Source: Vitis vinifera (taxonomy: Eukaryota; Streptophyta; Magnoliopsida; Vitales; Vitaceae). Taken from it: a stretch of DNA of 64,000 bases. The DNA lies in NCBI RefSeq assembly GCF_030704535.1, contig NC_081819.1, forward strand, positions 17,828,001 through 17,892,000, in the 5' to 3' direction. Position numbers and translations under genes: made by a program. Below the pieces are notes generated by a model that saw nothing but the letters and a program-made list of their open reading frames with translations, did no database searches and was not told where the DNA came from. Of the stretch, positions 34,461 through 48,040 are shown in pieces. Each line of letters opens with the position of its first letter. Position 1 is the first letter of the stretch.

Positions 34461-37400
34461 TTAGAACTCTTGGGCATCCAAATCAGGCTTTGATGGAAAT
34501 TCAAGACCCTGGAGCACTGGCATCCGCCGTAGATCTTCTTCTGTGTATGCAGGGATGAACCAGTATAGCTTGTCTGTACCAAACACCTGTACAAAAACAG
34601 GCAAAAATTTTTAATAGGGGGACTCCATTTGCTTATTATTCAGAAAAGGATGATGAACAAGCTGTCAAGATTTACTTTACATAACACGAAAGAAATAGAG
34701 AACGGACTTCACCTGCCTTGCACACACCAAGGCAGCGAATTCAGAGCAAACCATTTACAATAAGCCAAGTCAAAATTCTACTTATTAAAATAACTGCAAA
34801 CATCCTCAAGGACATTTTAGGAGCATTCTACTTGTCCATGTTATCCAAAGGAAAGTGATGAGCACAATCCCTAAATTGTCTAGGTTATGCGATCTCAACA
34901 ACCGGATACAGAGAGACGAAGCATATTCCCATCACAAAGTTTCATAAATGTGGGTGCAAGTGCAAAAAATTTGCCTGTTTCTCATAAAAAAATTTCATTA
35001 TTTGAAATCCAGCAACTATTTGACATTTTATTTACTGATGATGTTCATGCAAAATCTACTGACTCCAAATCAGTCTGATTAACACAACACAAGCTGAGGT
35101 CATAAAATTAAATTTAGGTTGAGCTTGGGTTTGGATGCTTTGGTTAGAGGCCAGGTGGGGTTGGGATTTTGGCTAAAGAGTAAAGACATTTATCTGGTTG
35201 CGCTTGAGATGGCTTTTCAACCCAATCATACCCCACCCAAATTACAGTGCCGATTGAAACTGGAAATCAGTGACTAGGTCAAGATTTTCTCATTTTGCAA
35301 ATCAACACAAGCATTTGCATGCAGAGAAATGGATGCACATTTATCATCTCAGGTCTTCTTGCAGGTTATAAAACAATGATACGAGGCAGTAACAAGCCTA
35401 GTGCTTCATCACACTTAGGCTGCATTTGCTATGTGAGGATAGGAATGGAAATAGGATGGGAGTGAAGGTGAATTACAGTACCACGCAAAAGAAAGGACTC
35501 AAAATCCTAATGAGAGGAATTTGGTTTCCATACTAATGCATTTTTTTTTCCTACTCACATTCTAAAAGACAATCTAAACACATTAATGAATGGAAATGGA
35601 AATGATTTCACATTTTCATTCTCTATTCCAGCATTCCAAACATGACCTTAAGGATGAAAGAATGTTCTTTCCAAACCACTGACTGGTGTCCAACCCAGAT
35701 TAAACAGGGCCTAAACAGATTTCTTCTAGAAAGATGCAGATCCAACTGTGAAACAGCAGTCTTTTCAGATCTCCCAATTTGGACAAATCAACTTAAACTG
35801 TCCAAATTATAAAACGTATGACTCAGGGCTCTCAGTTTAACAAACTATATTTCAGGTTCTCAGTTTAAACCAAGTTCATTCAGACAAGGTCCAAATATAG
35901 GGAGATAATAATTTATCATCATACTGCCGAAAAAAAATTGTACAATCATCAATGCCAAACCTTGTATCCAATTTCTAATGAGTAGATTATTGACAAGATG
36001 TCAATGTCATCATCTGCCAGAGGCAGCTTTTATTATCACACTTGCTGATCTTCAATGAAATGGTAATTAGTCTCAATCATACATAGAAACCATATAGGTT
36101 ATGAGTCTCCCAGAATGTAAGCAATATTGTCAAGAACTCCCCCCCCCCCCTCTTAAGTTTCCTGATATTTGGCCAGTTCGGATTCAAACATGTTCAGGAA
36201 ATAGTAATCCCTCTATTATCATTATTAACAGAGAATATCAGTGCTTCTGCTTTAGATCTTAAAAGCACTTACTGGAATGCAGGTTTGAATAATTTGAAGA
36301 ATATCTTCTCACATTTAAAGCATGTCACATTGATTAGACTCATGCAGAACTCCCAAGAAAAGAAACAAACTGAAGAGGTAATATGTTGCAAAATATACTA
36401 ACCTGTTCAAAATTCTTCTTTCGACCGAGGTCATACCGCCATTTCAGGGTGGTCTTTTTCTCATATGCCTGAAACACAAGTCAATCAGTCCATCAACTAC
36501 TGAGTCTACATCTTATGCACCTTCCTACATATGGGCCTTGTAGTAAATTACCTTCACAGAATGGCTTTAATGAAATCATTTGATATTGAAATTGGTCTTT
36601 GGTTCACCAATTTTTGGGGAAAATTTTATATTCCACCAGTTCGTAGATGAAATGGAGGGTGGCAACTAAATGCTAATTAATTAAGAAATGCCCACCTAAA
36701 TATTTTTTGATAGGCAAACAATGAAGAAGCATATTAAGAAATTCTCACTTAAAAAATGAAGGGATCAGTTTAGATATTTTAAAAAATTCCTTAAGGTTTC
36801 CATGATATAAAGATGAAGGAACAATAAAAGCTTTGAATTGAACAACACCAAAATTGGGAACTTCATGAAATGCAATTTGAGGAAAGTCCCTCAGATCAAA
36901 CAGGATTTAGCTAAAGCATGTACAGCCAGTTGCCATCTAATTTTTACATAGAAGAGTTTATTCAGCCCAAACTTTATAATGGTACAACTACAAAGCAGAG
37001 TGGAACAGAAACGTAAGAAAATATAGCCAAGACCAAATTTCATTACAAGTTAAATGAATAATAAGAGGTAAACAAATACCTCAATGGTTGTGGTATTAGC
37101 AGCCACCATTGATATGTGCATAATCAGGAATCCCATCACACTCAATGCAAACGCTAGGTTCAAGACTGAGGAAGAAGAACCAATAAGAGTTTAAAACATA
37201 AATAAATAAATGAGAGCAACAAAGAAAAAAGAGTACAAAAATAGGAAATTAGACCATACCAAAGGCAAGAAAAGTGGTTGCAAGGGTGCCAGGTGATCCA
37301 GGTATTTCTCCCTCAGTAAAGAATGCTATAAAATGTGGTAGTAATGATAAAGTCACAAGACTTGTTTCAAGAAACGTGTAAAACTGCATTAAGATTTAAG

Positions 37401-40400
37401 AAATATTAGTTCAAGCATTTAATACATCAATTAGCTTACTTCCACAAAAATTTAAAGAAACTTCACACTACGCATCCATATAATATATCCAAAAACACCA
37501 ATCAAGAATAAATCAAATAAAAGGATCACATAGATAGAGTAAAAATTGATGATTAACCTCCTGGTAACACACTGTACTATTTTATTTTATTTTTTTTACA
37601 ATTTAATAAATTTTCAAATTTTTTTAATTATCATAAAAAGGAAAACAAAAAAACCAATGTCTAAATAATTGTCTACAGGTGCATGAACAGGGGCAGAGCA
37701 CACATAAACAATATCTATTTGCGAAGGTCATAGTATGATTTATCACTACTGACCTTTTGTAATTTTATTTTCTTTGCATTGTTACCACCTTGACAGCTAG
37801 GTTTATCCCAACTGCCAGCGAAGCAAGCCCGGAGTAATACAGACCTACTCTTCTACACTATACTAAGGAGGCTTGAACTTGGGACCTCTGATTTATGCCC
37901 AGGGGGCACTACAGGTAAGCTAGATCCCAAGGAAATTCTGTAAAACAATGAAAGGAGCATAAGCCACCATGCTTTATGGAGAGAACAACAACAGGATAGG
38001 TGTATAGGCTGTTGAGATGGTTACATGGAAATACTAGGAAATGTATAGTAAGATAACAATTTATTCTGTCACAGAATGAGAAAATGGAGAATTAATGTAG
38101 GCCCTACTGAATCTAGCAACCATTTCTTCTCTTTTTCTTTTATTTGAGCTTCCTGGCAAGAGACATGAATTAAGTCTCTTCCAACAGTGAATCAATTTAG
38201 AGAACCAAGTGAAATTTATATCCATCAATAACAACAGAAGGGGAAAAACGCAAGAGGCCAAATCACAACATTAAGTGGTTGATAATTGGGGGACAGCAGA
38301 ATATTTTTCTTACTTCTGAGTTCTGATAAGTAAGGTATAACAGTGTGTGCAAAAAATGATGCAAAATCAGATGGTCATGTTGGGGATAAAGAGTCAAACA
38401 GCTGAATCTGATCATTTGCAGTTGTCTTAAAATCCAGGGTGAGCTCCTGTAGTGCCAAGAATCAGGTAATCCAATGAGAATGCATGCAGTATTTATCGTA
38501 CAAAACAATCCATTGGGTGAGAGAGAGTTTCTGTTTTTTTCTATTTGGTAAAACTAAAATAAAAATGGTAAGCCCAGTAGCTTTACATCCTTTTTGTTTT
38601 TCATAAATTGCAAAGAAGCCCACCTAACCATGCAACCCAACTTTCATCTCCAACAGGTGTACACAACTATTCTAAAGCACTTCTTGCAAGGATTCACAAT
38701 CAATCGATACACCATCCATTCAAACCGTGATTACAGCAGATTAGGCAGTGTTCTGGTTAAGGGATATACTGGTTGAGCTTTTACAATGAAAAAAAAAATT
38801 CACATTTTAAAAGAACCCTACAAACAAGCCTATATAGAGCTTGAAGCCTCAGACATAAATCCGTCTTTTTAATCCTTGATCATCCATACTTCAAAAGTTT
38901 TTCTTTACTTTCTAACTAAATTAAAGTTGTCTGAACCAATTAAACCACCAGTTGAACTATTACTTAGTCCAACACCAAATCCAGTTTTAAAATATCTAAG
39001 GTCTATCTAAAATATTTAACTGGAAGGCAGAACAACAATCCCCTCCAGGAAATTTCTAAAACATTTTTTGAAATTTCAAACCTTTAGTGGTGCTACTAGT
39101 TAACAATTCCAAAAAATGAAGTGAAGAACATTCATAAGCATTAAATTTCAAGCAGTTTACTGCAATGGCGTCTTCTTTTTTAAAATGTCATCTAGATTCA
39201 GATATTTTATAAGAAACAAAAGGTTTAACAAAAGTTCAAACAAAGTCTCTACACCCAACAGTAACAAGCAAGTAAATGAATTGAAAATTATTTATTTATT
39301 TATTTATTTTTAGGGATTAACCAGGAACCTACTGTTGTGGACCCAACCTTCTGCCATCTGACTCAAGCCTAAGAAGCAGAAAACAAATTGAAAATGAGTT
39401 AACTTGCCACTGGATGTGCCTAGACATACATTGACTCCATTGAAATTTTCGATAAAGCAAGTTTTTACGAACACAAATTTCCCTCAAGTGATAATGAATA
39501 GAATTGAAAGGACCACTTTCCATGATAAGATGCCTTCATTAAATTATAACATAAGTAGCTGTCCAGCAAATAATCATCATATTAATATGTTTCCTTTCTA
39601 AATATTTGAACCAGCGCCTAGCGCATCCCCTCACCATCTTCCTTTCATATTTGATCAGGCTCTGTTCTTTTTAATTCAGTCAAACCATTGCCTTCAAATG
39701 TGAGGAAATATTTTTGAATGGTGGTCCAGTGTCTGTACGTTATTTTACTCTCTATTTTACGTTGTGAAGGCAATGTTCTTCTATAAATCATTGATTCTTT
39801 TCCAAAATGTTTCAAAATTCAAGATTACAATGTTTTTGGGAAAATTTGACATTCAGGTGCAACATACCTTTATAGCTAGAGATATCTACTACAAACAAAT
39901 GAATAAATGCATTAAGAAGAAGCTGAAAGCAAAAACTATCAGAAATGGAATTTTACAAAATTTATAAGATTACACAATGCCTTTAGGTTTGCTACAAAGA
40001 TAGCTAGATATCCAAGTATTTGATTACAGTGATTAAGAAGTAAATTTATTACCAAGAAAAGAAGGAAATATTTGTAGTTCAAAGCCCCAACACAATTCAC
40101 AACCCAAACACAATGATGGTCCATCTTCAGTATACATCTCCCACCTGGGAAAAAATAAAAACAAAAAGAAGAAACAAATGCACTTAGTTTTCCATGAAAT
40201 TTACATAAACAAATACACAAGAGCAATTATCACAAAACTCACAAACAGAACAATGGTGGCAGCGAGGCGGTTTCATCTGGCTGCACTTTCGACAATACCG
40301 AACCCTCTGCTTTGAAGCATCAGCTGGCGAAACACCAAAATCTGACCCAGTCAAAGGATCACCCTCCCCTCTCTCCTCATCCATAATAGGCCTCCAATTT

Positions 40401-41881
40401 GGAGGCACACCACCCGGATCCGTTAAAACAACAGAAAAGTAACTCCATAATAGCATGACCAACTACATTCCATAATAAAATTCCAACATTTAGCATAAAT
40501 TTTATCTCTATGCCAGCCCCTTTTGTCATTTAAATCTGAACTGAACAGAACGAGGGCCTTAAAATTTGAGGGGAAAAAAGGGACAAAAATGGCCATTTTA
40601 TAAGTTCTAGAGACCTAGATTTCCTAAAATTACTTAAGAAGATAATTTAATCAAAACCAGTGTGAATATTCAGTAATTGAAACCCAACTACATTCCATAA
40701 TAAATTTTGGCATAAATTTTATCTCTATGCCAGCCCCTTTTATCATTTAAATCTGAACTGAACAGGACGGGGGCCTTAAAATTTGAGGGGGAAAAAGGGA
40801 CAAAAATGACCATTTCATAAGTTCTAGAGATCCAGATGTCCTAAAATTTCTTAAGAAGATAATTTAATGAAAACCGGTGTGAATATTCAGTAATTGAAAC
40901 CCATAAAGATCCAAGAAAGCCAGGCAACCAATAATTAACACCAAAAAGAATTATTATTATTGTTATTATTATTATGAAAGCCAGACAACCAATAATTAAA
41001 ACCAAAAAATGATACACTGAAGTTTACAATCTTTTGAGCTAAAATTTAAATAGAATCTAAAAAACACAATCCCAGAACTCTTTTTCTCGTTTGAATCTCA
41101 ACTAGCCCTAAACAAATCAATAAATAAACAAACACATAAATCTTCAAACTTAAAAACGAAATGCAAGAAAAATTAACATTTCTGTGACTTCTAAGTTCTA
41201 AGGAGAAATTGCCAGAAACTCCAATAACCGGCTTTTCATTCAACCAAAATCCCAAAGATTCAAAACCCAGAAAAAAGTACAAGAAAAATCCCCACCGGCC
41301 AAGAAATTATTGGCACAACAATTACAAAATTGAGAAATCCCACCAAACAATGAAACAACATCGGCAAAACAAGAGCAGCTTGAGTAAAATTCAAAAGTAA
41401 AAATAAAAAATGCACCCGCAGAACTCTTCTCCCATTGAATCACAATTAGCCCATATAAATAAATAAATAATGATAACCTTCAGATGAAACAAAGAAATGC
41501 AGGAAAAAAAAAAAAAGCAACATTTAGCATAATTTCCAAGGAGAAAAAAAATGCCAAAAACTACCACAAACCCACCTTTTAATCCAAACAAAAGCCAAAC
41601 GATTCAAAACCCAGAAGACACAACAAAAACCCCCACAAACCCATAAATTATTATGAAATTGGGAAACTCACCAAACCATGAAACAAGATCAACACCGCAA
41701 CAGCTATAACGGAAGTAAGACCCCCGTCGTACAAAGCCGGGCCGTAGCTGGTCAAAACAACGGCGTAATAGGTTACACCCACGACGCCAAGGACCAAAAG
41801 GATCATGATCGAGCCAAGGCCCCTCAAGGCCGTGCAGAACTTGAAAACGTTCCAAGCCATCACAGCTCCGGATCTATGCAT
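34461..41881 (-). CDS. PAT14: DHHC-type protein S-acyltransferase (palmitoyltransferase), PAT14-like
   Basis: Seven exons on the minus strand: 41672-41881, 40243-40462, 40053-40144, 37260-37383, 37080-37165, 36403-36468 and 34461-34586. All have GT-AG borders and join to 307 codons, the length I remember for Arabidopsis PAT14 (At3g60800). The enzyme attaches palmitate to cysteines of target proteins through an acyl-Cys intermediate. Visible features: start [15 protein letters not shown], two N-terminal membrane helices, TDPGG motif, Cys-rich domain ([19 protein letters not shown]), catalytic DHHC in [18 protein letters not shown] (exon 3), two more helices in exons 4-5, and the TTxE motif (NTTTIE). 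It is probably in the Golgi or endomembranes. All key residues are intact. Introns 1 and 3 and the 1.8-kb intron 6 carry repeats. Confidence 0.93.
35415..35650 (+). repeat. MITE-like dispersed repeat, copy 2 of 3 (PAT14-like intron 6)
   Basis: It is collinear with 4555-4800: GGATAGGAATGG ... AGCATTCCAAACATGACC, sharing GAATTTGGTTTCCATACTAA. Its inverted ends are clearer here (GCATTTGCTATGTG against GGTCATGTTTGG). Confidence 0.6.
40461..40903. repeat. Tandem duplication (225-bp period) carrying the exon 2 splice acceptor
   Basis: Units 40461-40685 and 40686-40903 share AACTACATTCCATAATAAA and about 200 further bp. The first unit includes the real 3' splice site of PAT14-like exon 2 (AG at 40463-40464). 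The second carries the same ATGTAG/TTGG sequence at 40686-40691. Confidence 0.85.
41064..41711. repeat. Older tandem duplication (about 330-bp period) carrying the exon 1 splice donor
   Basis: Copy 41411-41711 includes the end of PAT14-like exon 1 and its donor (GT at 41671-41670). Copy 41064-41390 lies within intron 1 and keeps a diverged equivalent, with TTG/GTGGGA around 41342-41347. Shared blocks include ATTCAAAACCCAGAA and CACCAAAC(A/C)ATGAAACAA. Confidence 0.7.
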
Positions 41882-42090
41882 ACTCGACGCCCCAAAAATT
41901 AAATTCCAAAAACAATACACAAATTTTTCGGAAAATTCAAATTTTTTTTCGTGTTTTCGCTCTCCGTTGATTTGCCGGAGACCTTCGAGGATATATGGAT
42001 TCTAGGGTTTACGGATTAGGTGGGCTTACGGTATGGAATCCATAGGGAGAGGGGGGGAGAGAGAAGTGCAGGGATGTGAGAGATGTGAAA
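41882..42090 (-). promoter_or_regulatory. 5' UTR and proximal promoter of the PAT14-like gene
   Basis: Upstream of the ATG the minus strand is rich in CT runs (plus strand GAGAGGGGGGGAGAGAGAAG near 42046). This is typical of plant 5' leaders and Y-patch core promoters. No TATA box is obvious. Confidence 0.4.
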
Positions 42091-42704
42091 TGAATGGGGT
42101 CAAAGTGTAATAAATGGAAAGTTGTAGGAAACTTCAATTAAAAATTATTTTAATTAATATTTAATATTCTTAGTCCGGCCTTCAATCTAGAAGGTCTTCT
42201 GATTTGTATTTATGACTTTTTATAATTTCATCCCTCCACTTTGTGAGAAATTCGAATACACCCCCAACTTTGCATTTTTCAATAATATATACCCTCAACT
42301 TACTTATTGCAAGGATTGTGCCATTTTGGTCATTTTCATTATATTAATTTCCACAATTAATTATAATTTAGAAAATTAAGAATATTTTTTTTTAATGAAA
42401 AATAACCCGATTTTAATTTTAATTATTTTAAAACATTGGCAACAAAAATATCTTTTTCCAAAATTCTCAAAGTATGATTGACCAAACCAAGCATAATCCA
42501 AAACTACCCTTCAACTTATTGTAGGATGGACCAAGTCAATATATTGCATATATTATATGTTCATAAAATACAAATGTACAAGGTCAAGGGACCTTGTCGA
42601 TATAATAATTTTATTTTGGAATATTCTATTAAAAAATATAATTTAATATTTATTCATCAATTTATATATTAAATATCGTCTTCGATGACGTACTTAAGAG
42701 CGAT

Positions 42705-43025
42705 ATTTTGGCTATATTTGATTCTCCAAAAATACTAAAAAAATAATAAAAAAAATGGTATGAATAATGGTTTTCTTATAGTTAGTTTTATCATAGAAAA
42801 TATAAAAAAAATCAAATATTATTAAAATTACTTAAAATTTTATACTTTAATTTATTTTAATTATTATAGTGAAAAAATAAATAAATAAAATGAGTTTGAA
42901 TAAGCGAGTAAAAATAAATTATTGACTTTTAATTTATTTTTTATTTTTTGTCATTTTTTTTCTTTTATTATAGCTTTCCTCTCCATTTTATTTCAATTAC
43001 ATTTTCTCTATAAACCAAAATGGGC
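42705..43025. mobile_element. Degenerate AT-rich MITE-like element
   Basis: It shares the internal block AAATAAAATGAGTTTGAA and a TTTCCTCTCCATTTTATTTC-like right part with the element at 60391-60735. The ends are eroded. Confidence 0.4.
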
Positions 43026-43640
43026 TTTTAAATATTTATTAATAATGGAAGAAAACAAAATGAAATATATGATTTTACAATAATACCCTTATACAAAAAT
43101 TTTAAATATCATCATTATAGAGAAAAAAAAACTTGTTAAATAGATGATATAACAAGAATTTTATCTTATTAAAACTAAAATTATTTTGAATAGATTTTAG
43201 ATGAAAAAATAATTTTGTATGATTAAATAGATTTTAGATGAAAAAAGTGTACTTATTTTATAATATCCACTGCCAATAAAACTAAATTATTTCTTTATTT
43301 TTATTAATTAATTTTATTAACAACATAAATATTTATTGAAATATTTGACAACTGAAATATTATATTCATTTTTTTAAATCAACTTCTAAGGGGAAATTTT
43401 GCCCATTAAAACAAATTTAGGCTAATAAATATTTTCTAATTAAAAATAAGCAAGTAAATAATTATGATTTTTTTAATATGTAATTATTATAAATTTTAAG
43501 ATATTTAAATTATTAGTTATTTTTCAAAATATTTTATATGATCAGAAGAAAAAAAGAAAATAAAAATCATTTTGCTTGTTATTTTAATTTTAGTTTAAAA
43601 ATAATAATTTTTTACGTAATTTTTTTTTATGGTCTAAGAA

Positions 43641-44030
43641 TAGGGATGATAATGAGATAAGTTTTTCAAGAAACCTACCCTACCCCCACATATAAAGGGG
43701 CGGACTTAAAATTTAAATAAATGTTTTTTAAACCCCTGATGAGTTTGGGTATTGCCTCGACTAAAATTAATTTATTTTAATTTTAATTTTTTCTGTTTTT
43801 AATATATATACAATAATAAAAAAAATATTTTTCAATAAAATAAGTTATAAAAAATATAATAATTTAGTTATTTATAAAATATATTTATTTTAATGTAATT
43901 AAACAAATTTAAAAATAAAAATAGGGCGAGTTAATGGGACGTGGATGAAAATTATTTTGAATAAACAGGACAACAATGAAATAGGGGTGACCCATCCTGA
44001 ACCGCCCTATTGTCATCCTATTTAAGAAGT
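43641..44030. mobile_element. hAT-like MITE (390 bp)
   Basis: The terminal inverted repeats are TAGGGATGAT and, inverted, TAGGATGACA. The flanking 8-mers TCTAAGAA (43633-43640) and TTTAAGAA (44031-44038) match with one mismatch, as an 8-bp hAT target duplication would. It carries subterminal CCCTACCCCC and GACCCATCCTGAACCG segments and is non-coding. Confidence 0.72.
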
Positions 44031-46133
44031 ATTTCTTTTATATTATAAAGATAATATTTTTTTGCTAATTAAACTAAGCAATTTATGATGATCATAATGA
44101 AGATAATATTTATATATTACTAATCCATAAAACATAAAAACAATATGATAAGGGCAAAAAAGTCAAATGACAATTCCCCAAAGGAAAATAATGGAATTTT
44201 TATGGGGCAAATCATCCTCCACTTTCAATGAATGGTTTTCTAAAAAATATGTAAGACCGAATCAATGTTGACTCCATGTATGGAATAAATTACCCATAAT
44301 TATGAAAAGGAGAATCACTCTCCTTTTCCTACCCTTGAATGAAAAGTCGAATAAATACTTAGAATCATATCATTGAAATCAAAGCTAAAGTTATAATTTT
44401 TAAAACGAATATTGTTATACTAAAATTGTATTAAACATAAAAGAATTTTTTAACATAAGTCAAAACTAAGTTCAAATTGAATTTTTTACTTTCTAAAAAT
44501 CAGTGTCTACGTGGTTTAAGTAAACACGTCATCAAAGAAAAATAAATAAATTTCGACATAAATATTATTTATTATTTCAAGTATTTAAAAGTGAGTTTTA
44601 AAATAAAGGGTTATTTAAAAATAAAATAAATTAATAAGGACATTTTTATCAAAATGGGGTAAAAAAAACGATATAGGGTTAAATTTTTAAAACTCAATTT
44701 TGGATGATTTTTTTAATCAAATAACCTTATAAAAAATGTATTTTTCAACAACAAAAGCATAAGGTTACCAAATATTAACAGGGTTGTTTGATTAAAATGG
44801 TCTTTCAAAACCTAATTTTTAAAATTTAACCTCTCACTTTTTTGTCATCATTTGGACAAAAATACCCTCAATATATTATTGTAAAAATAATCATTTTTTT
44901 TAAACCTACATGTAAATACTTGAAATAGAAAATGATATTTATGTCAAAAATTGATTAATTTTTTAGAAAAAACATGGGATGAGTTAGATTTTAGGGCTTA
45001 TTTCATCCTTATTAGTCAAATATTTCATATTAATATAATAATCAGGGAGGTTTTTGAAAAGCAAAGTTAATGGTTAGTGTGGTTGCATGGCCATTGGTGG
45101 GTTGGGCTTTGTTGGTTGAATGGCGGTTGATGCCTTGATGGCACCTTCATGGACCCTTTTTCCACCATCGTAAGCGACTTATGCACTAATTGGATGGCCC
45201 TTATTAGACCCCTTATCTAATGTGGAATTTTCTCTCCTTCTAGACGTCAATGGAGTCAACCAATTCATGCCTTCTTAAAGAGTTTGGGAGTCAAGTCAAA
45301 ATGGCCTTTTGCCCATAAAATATACCTTTTTGCACAAGTATACCAGCTAAAAAAAATTATGTTCTCTCCAAAAAAATAAAAATAAAAATTTTGCTATCCC
45401 GGAAAATGTTTCCAAATTTGAATCTAATATTTACACGAAAAGTTATTTTAAAAAAACATAAATTCAATTTAAACATGAGATTGATATAAGCTTAAAATCA
45501 TCAAAAGATGAATTTTACATTATATACTGAACTCAACACAAATATAACATTTGTACCATTGTTCTTATAAACGAATTGATCATTAAATTAAAAAAGTCAT
45601 TAATTCATAATATATCGGTTAGACCGACAATTAAATCATAGTCAAAAAGTCCAACAAGTGGTGCTATTAATATGTAACTATAATTATTTAAAATTTACAT
45701 ATTATTAAAAAATTAAAAATTTATTTAACAAAGTCATTAAGATGTAGAAAGGGATGCTTTACAAATTTGAACAATTGAATTCAAGTGGTTGATTAGTTCA
45801 ATACCACTTTAATGCTTGAAAGGCTAAAAAAATTGAACTTGATCCATCGTTCTGATCCTATTTTCAAAATATTGTTTTATATTATATTTATTTTTTTAAA
45901 GACAATTTTCTTTTATAATAATTCTCTCAAAATTTTGCAAGTTGATCATATATAATAACAATTTTTTTAAAAAAAAAAAATTCCCTTTGAAATTAACATA
46001 GTTATTTTTTTTTGGTCTAAACTAATACCATTATAAAAATAAGGATATTATAGTAATTTATTAAAATTAATATCAATTACTATATTTTTTTTTGTGTTAC
46101 ATCAATGCAAAAGATTTAATAACATATTTTTAA

Positions 46134-46930
46134 ATGTCAAATTTGTTTGGAAAGTTTTCTAGAAGTGGTTCAAATAGTAGTATAAACAGGATGGAAAATG
46201 ATCTCAAAATATTAGAAGAAAATACTTCAAAATTTGGGAAATGTCAAAACAAAATATCAAAGATATTTATCAAATGTGAAGTTTCATATTCAAATCAACA
46301 TATAAAATCAAAGTGTCTGAAAACACACACTCTATAGGATCAGATACTGAGACAGTAGAACTCCTCAATCCTATAGACATCAAAACTTTAAGAGATCAAA
46401 AATTTTAAATCCTTCATATAGGGGCTATCCAAGTAGCCGCCAAACCTCTAACCTGGATAGGGTAAAACAAACCACTTTGTGTTTGCTTTAGAGATGCAAG
46501 ACATAATAACTTTGATGATTCCTTACTAGAAGTCATGGAGTCAAACATGGCACATGAACCTGTTTATTTCAATTGTTTTCGAGACTTAGAGTTAAGTTGT
46601 ATAGATGATATGTTTATACACAAAGCCTCAACTCTTAATGTTCAAACTAAAGGTTATGATATGGACCCTCGAGCCAAAAATATCCTTATAGTATATTGGA
46701 TATACTATAAGGTCGTGACTACTTCAATAAATGCAAAGTCTTTACTGAAACCTACAAAAGAAAAAACCCTTTTGTTCCAAGCCAATGAGGAACATTCTTC
46801 GGTCATGACACCTGTAAAGATCCCCTGGGAATGGCTCACTCATTCAAATACCTTGAATTTTACCAAGTTAGCTCTTCCAAAACCTATTCAAAATAGGAAA
46901 CCTCTCTTTATTACTCAAGATGATAAATGA
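46134..46930 (+). pseudogene. Pararetrovirus movement-protein region (broken)
   Basis: The stretch about 46415-46930 matches the 30K-type viral movement protein family (blocks VCFRDARHNNFDDSLLEV and PVYFNCF). This family forms tubules or modifies plasmodesmata for cell-to-cell movement. The first part (46134-46337) is in another frame from the core, and the core has stops near 46406 and 46463, so it is not functional. It ends at 46930 (TGA). Confidence 0.78.
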
Positions 46931-48040
46931 AATGTTACCATCCAATTCCCAAAAAGGGAAGAGGCATAGGGTAATAGGATCTATGTCCAAGGAAGTAGAA
47001 TTTCCTATCCTCCAAGACAATATTTCGAGGTAAATTCTCGAAGATCTCCAATCAAATTAGATAATGTAGACTTTACACCTAACATCCCTCAACCTAGGTA
47101 TGTTATGCAAGAGTCTCCTCCAACTTCTCCAACACCCTCTTAGATGCTACCCCCTGATGAACCTCATCAGTTGATGGTCATTGATAGCACTGAACCCTTT
47201 CAAATAGATAAGGAGTATTTTAGCAAATAGTTACACCTTCCAAAGCATAATAATAAGAGAGAATGGTTTTTTTCTACCAAACTCACCACTCAAACCAGAC
47301 ATGAGTTTAGAGATGAGTGGTATAAGTGTATGGAAAGAAATAGGATAGATATTCCTATGTTCACCTACCTAGAGATATATGCTTCAAATAACAATATTGA
47401 CTATCCTTTCTTAGAAGTCAATATTGTTAAAAAAAGACAAGTTTGGAAAATTGCGTCTAACAAAACCATAGTTTCAAATCATCCTCCTTTAGAAAAAGTT
47501 ACCATAAATGTTCAAAATACAGAATTAATAGTTTCTCATTTCAAAATAATAAACCCTAAAGATAATGAAGGAAGAACAGTAACTTTAAAATATTGTAAAA
47601 ACCTTCAACAACAAAATAATTTTACCAATCAAATTCTAAGTACTCTCTCATCTCAGCTTAATAGGATGTAAGACAAACTAGAAGATCGTCAAATAACCAG
47701 TCAAATTGTTACCCCACACTTTCTCGATAGAAATCTAGATAAAAATCATCCAATTTTCAAACCTGTGGAAGTAGGGAATCAAACACTAAAATTTTCAAAC
47801 AATTCAAATGATTTAATAGAAACTTTAACAAAGAAGATTGAACAATTGGATCTTTCAAACAAAGCGTCAACTTCAAATACAAAGTCTGTTAATGTTATAT
47901 AACAAAAATCACTCCTGAAAATGTAGATCAAATACAGACTATGTTTGAGGAATAGGACCCTCAAATAAATAGGATTGCCCATAAGTTCAAACAGCAAACC
48001 GAGACTAGGAACTATTATCCTAGACCAATTCTTCATAATC
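46931..48040 (+). pseudogene. Linker region between movement and coat domains of the pararetrovirus
   Basis: It is mostly one frame (47330-47671 is the longest open part: IPMFTYLEIYASNNNIDYPF). It is Pro/Ser-rich near 47090-47160 and Asn/Gln/Lys-rich later, with stops near 47143, 47228, 47671 and 47902. It is comparable in position to the poorly characterised middle of caulimovirid polyproteins. I assign no function. Confidence 0.55.

Larger units (their letters stand above)
42091..46133. other. AT-rich gene-free spacer with MITEs
   Basis: No coding gene was seen. It contains a degenerate element at 42705-43025 (TATTTGATTCTCCAAAAA ... TATAAACCAAAATGG), a clear hAT-like MITE at 43641-44030, and long A/T-only tracts. 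45060-45310 is less AT-biased but has no open frame I can support. Confidence 0.55.

Noticed and set aside
37790..37930. Less AT-rich patch with GCTTGAACTTGGGACCT, resembling a tRNA B box in SINEs
   Set aside because: No matching A box, tail or target duplication could be found, so a SINE call is not supported.
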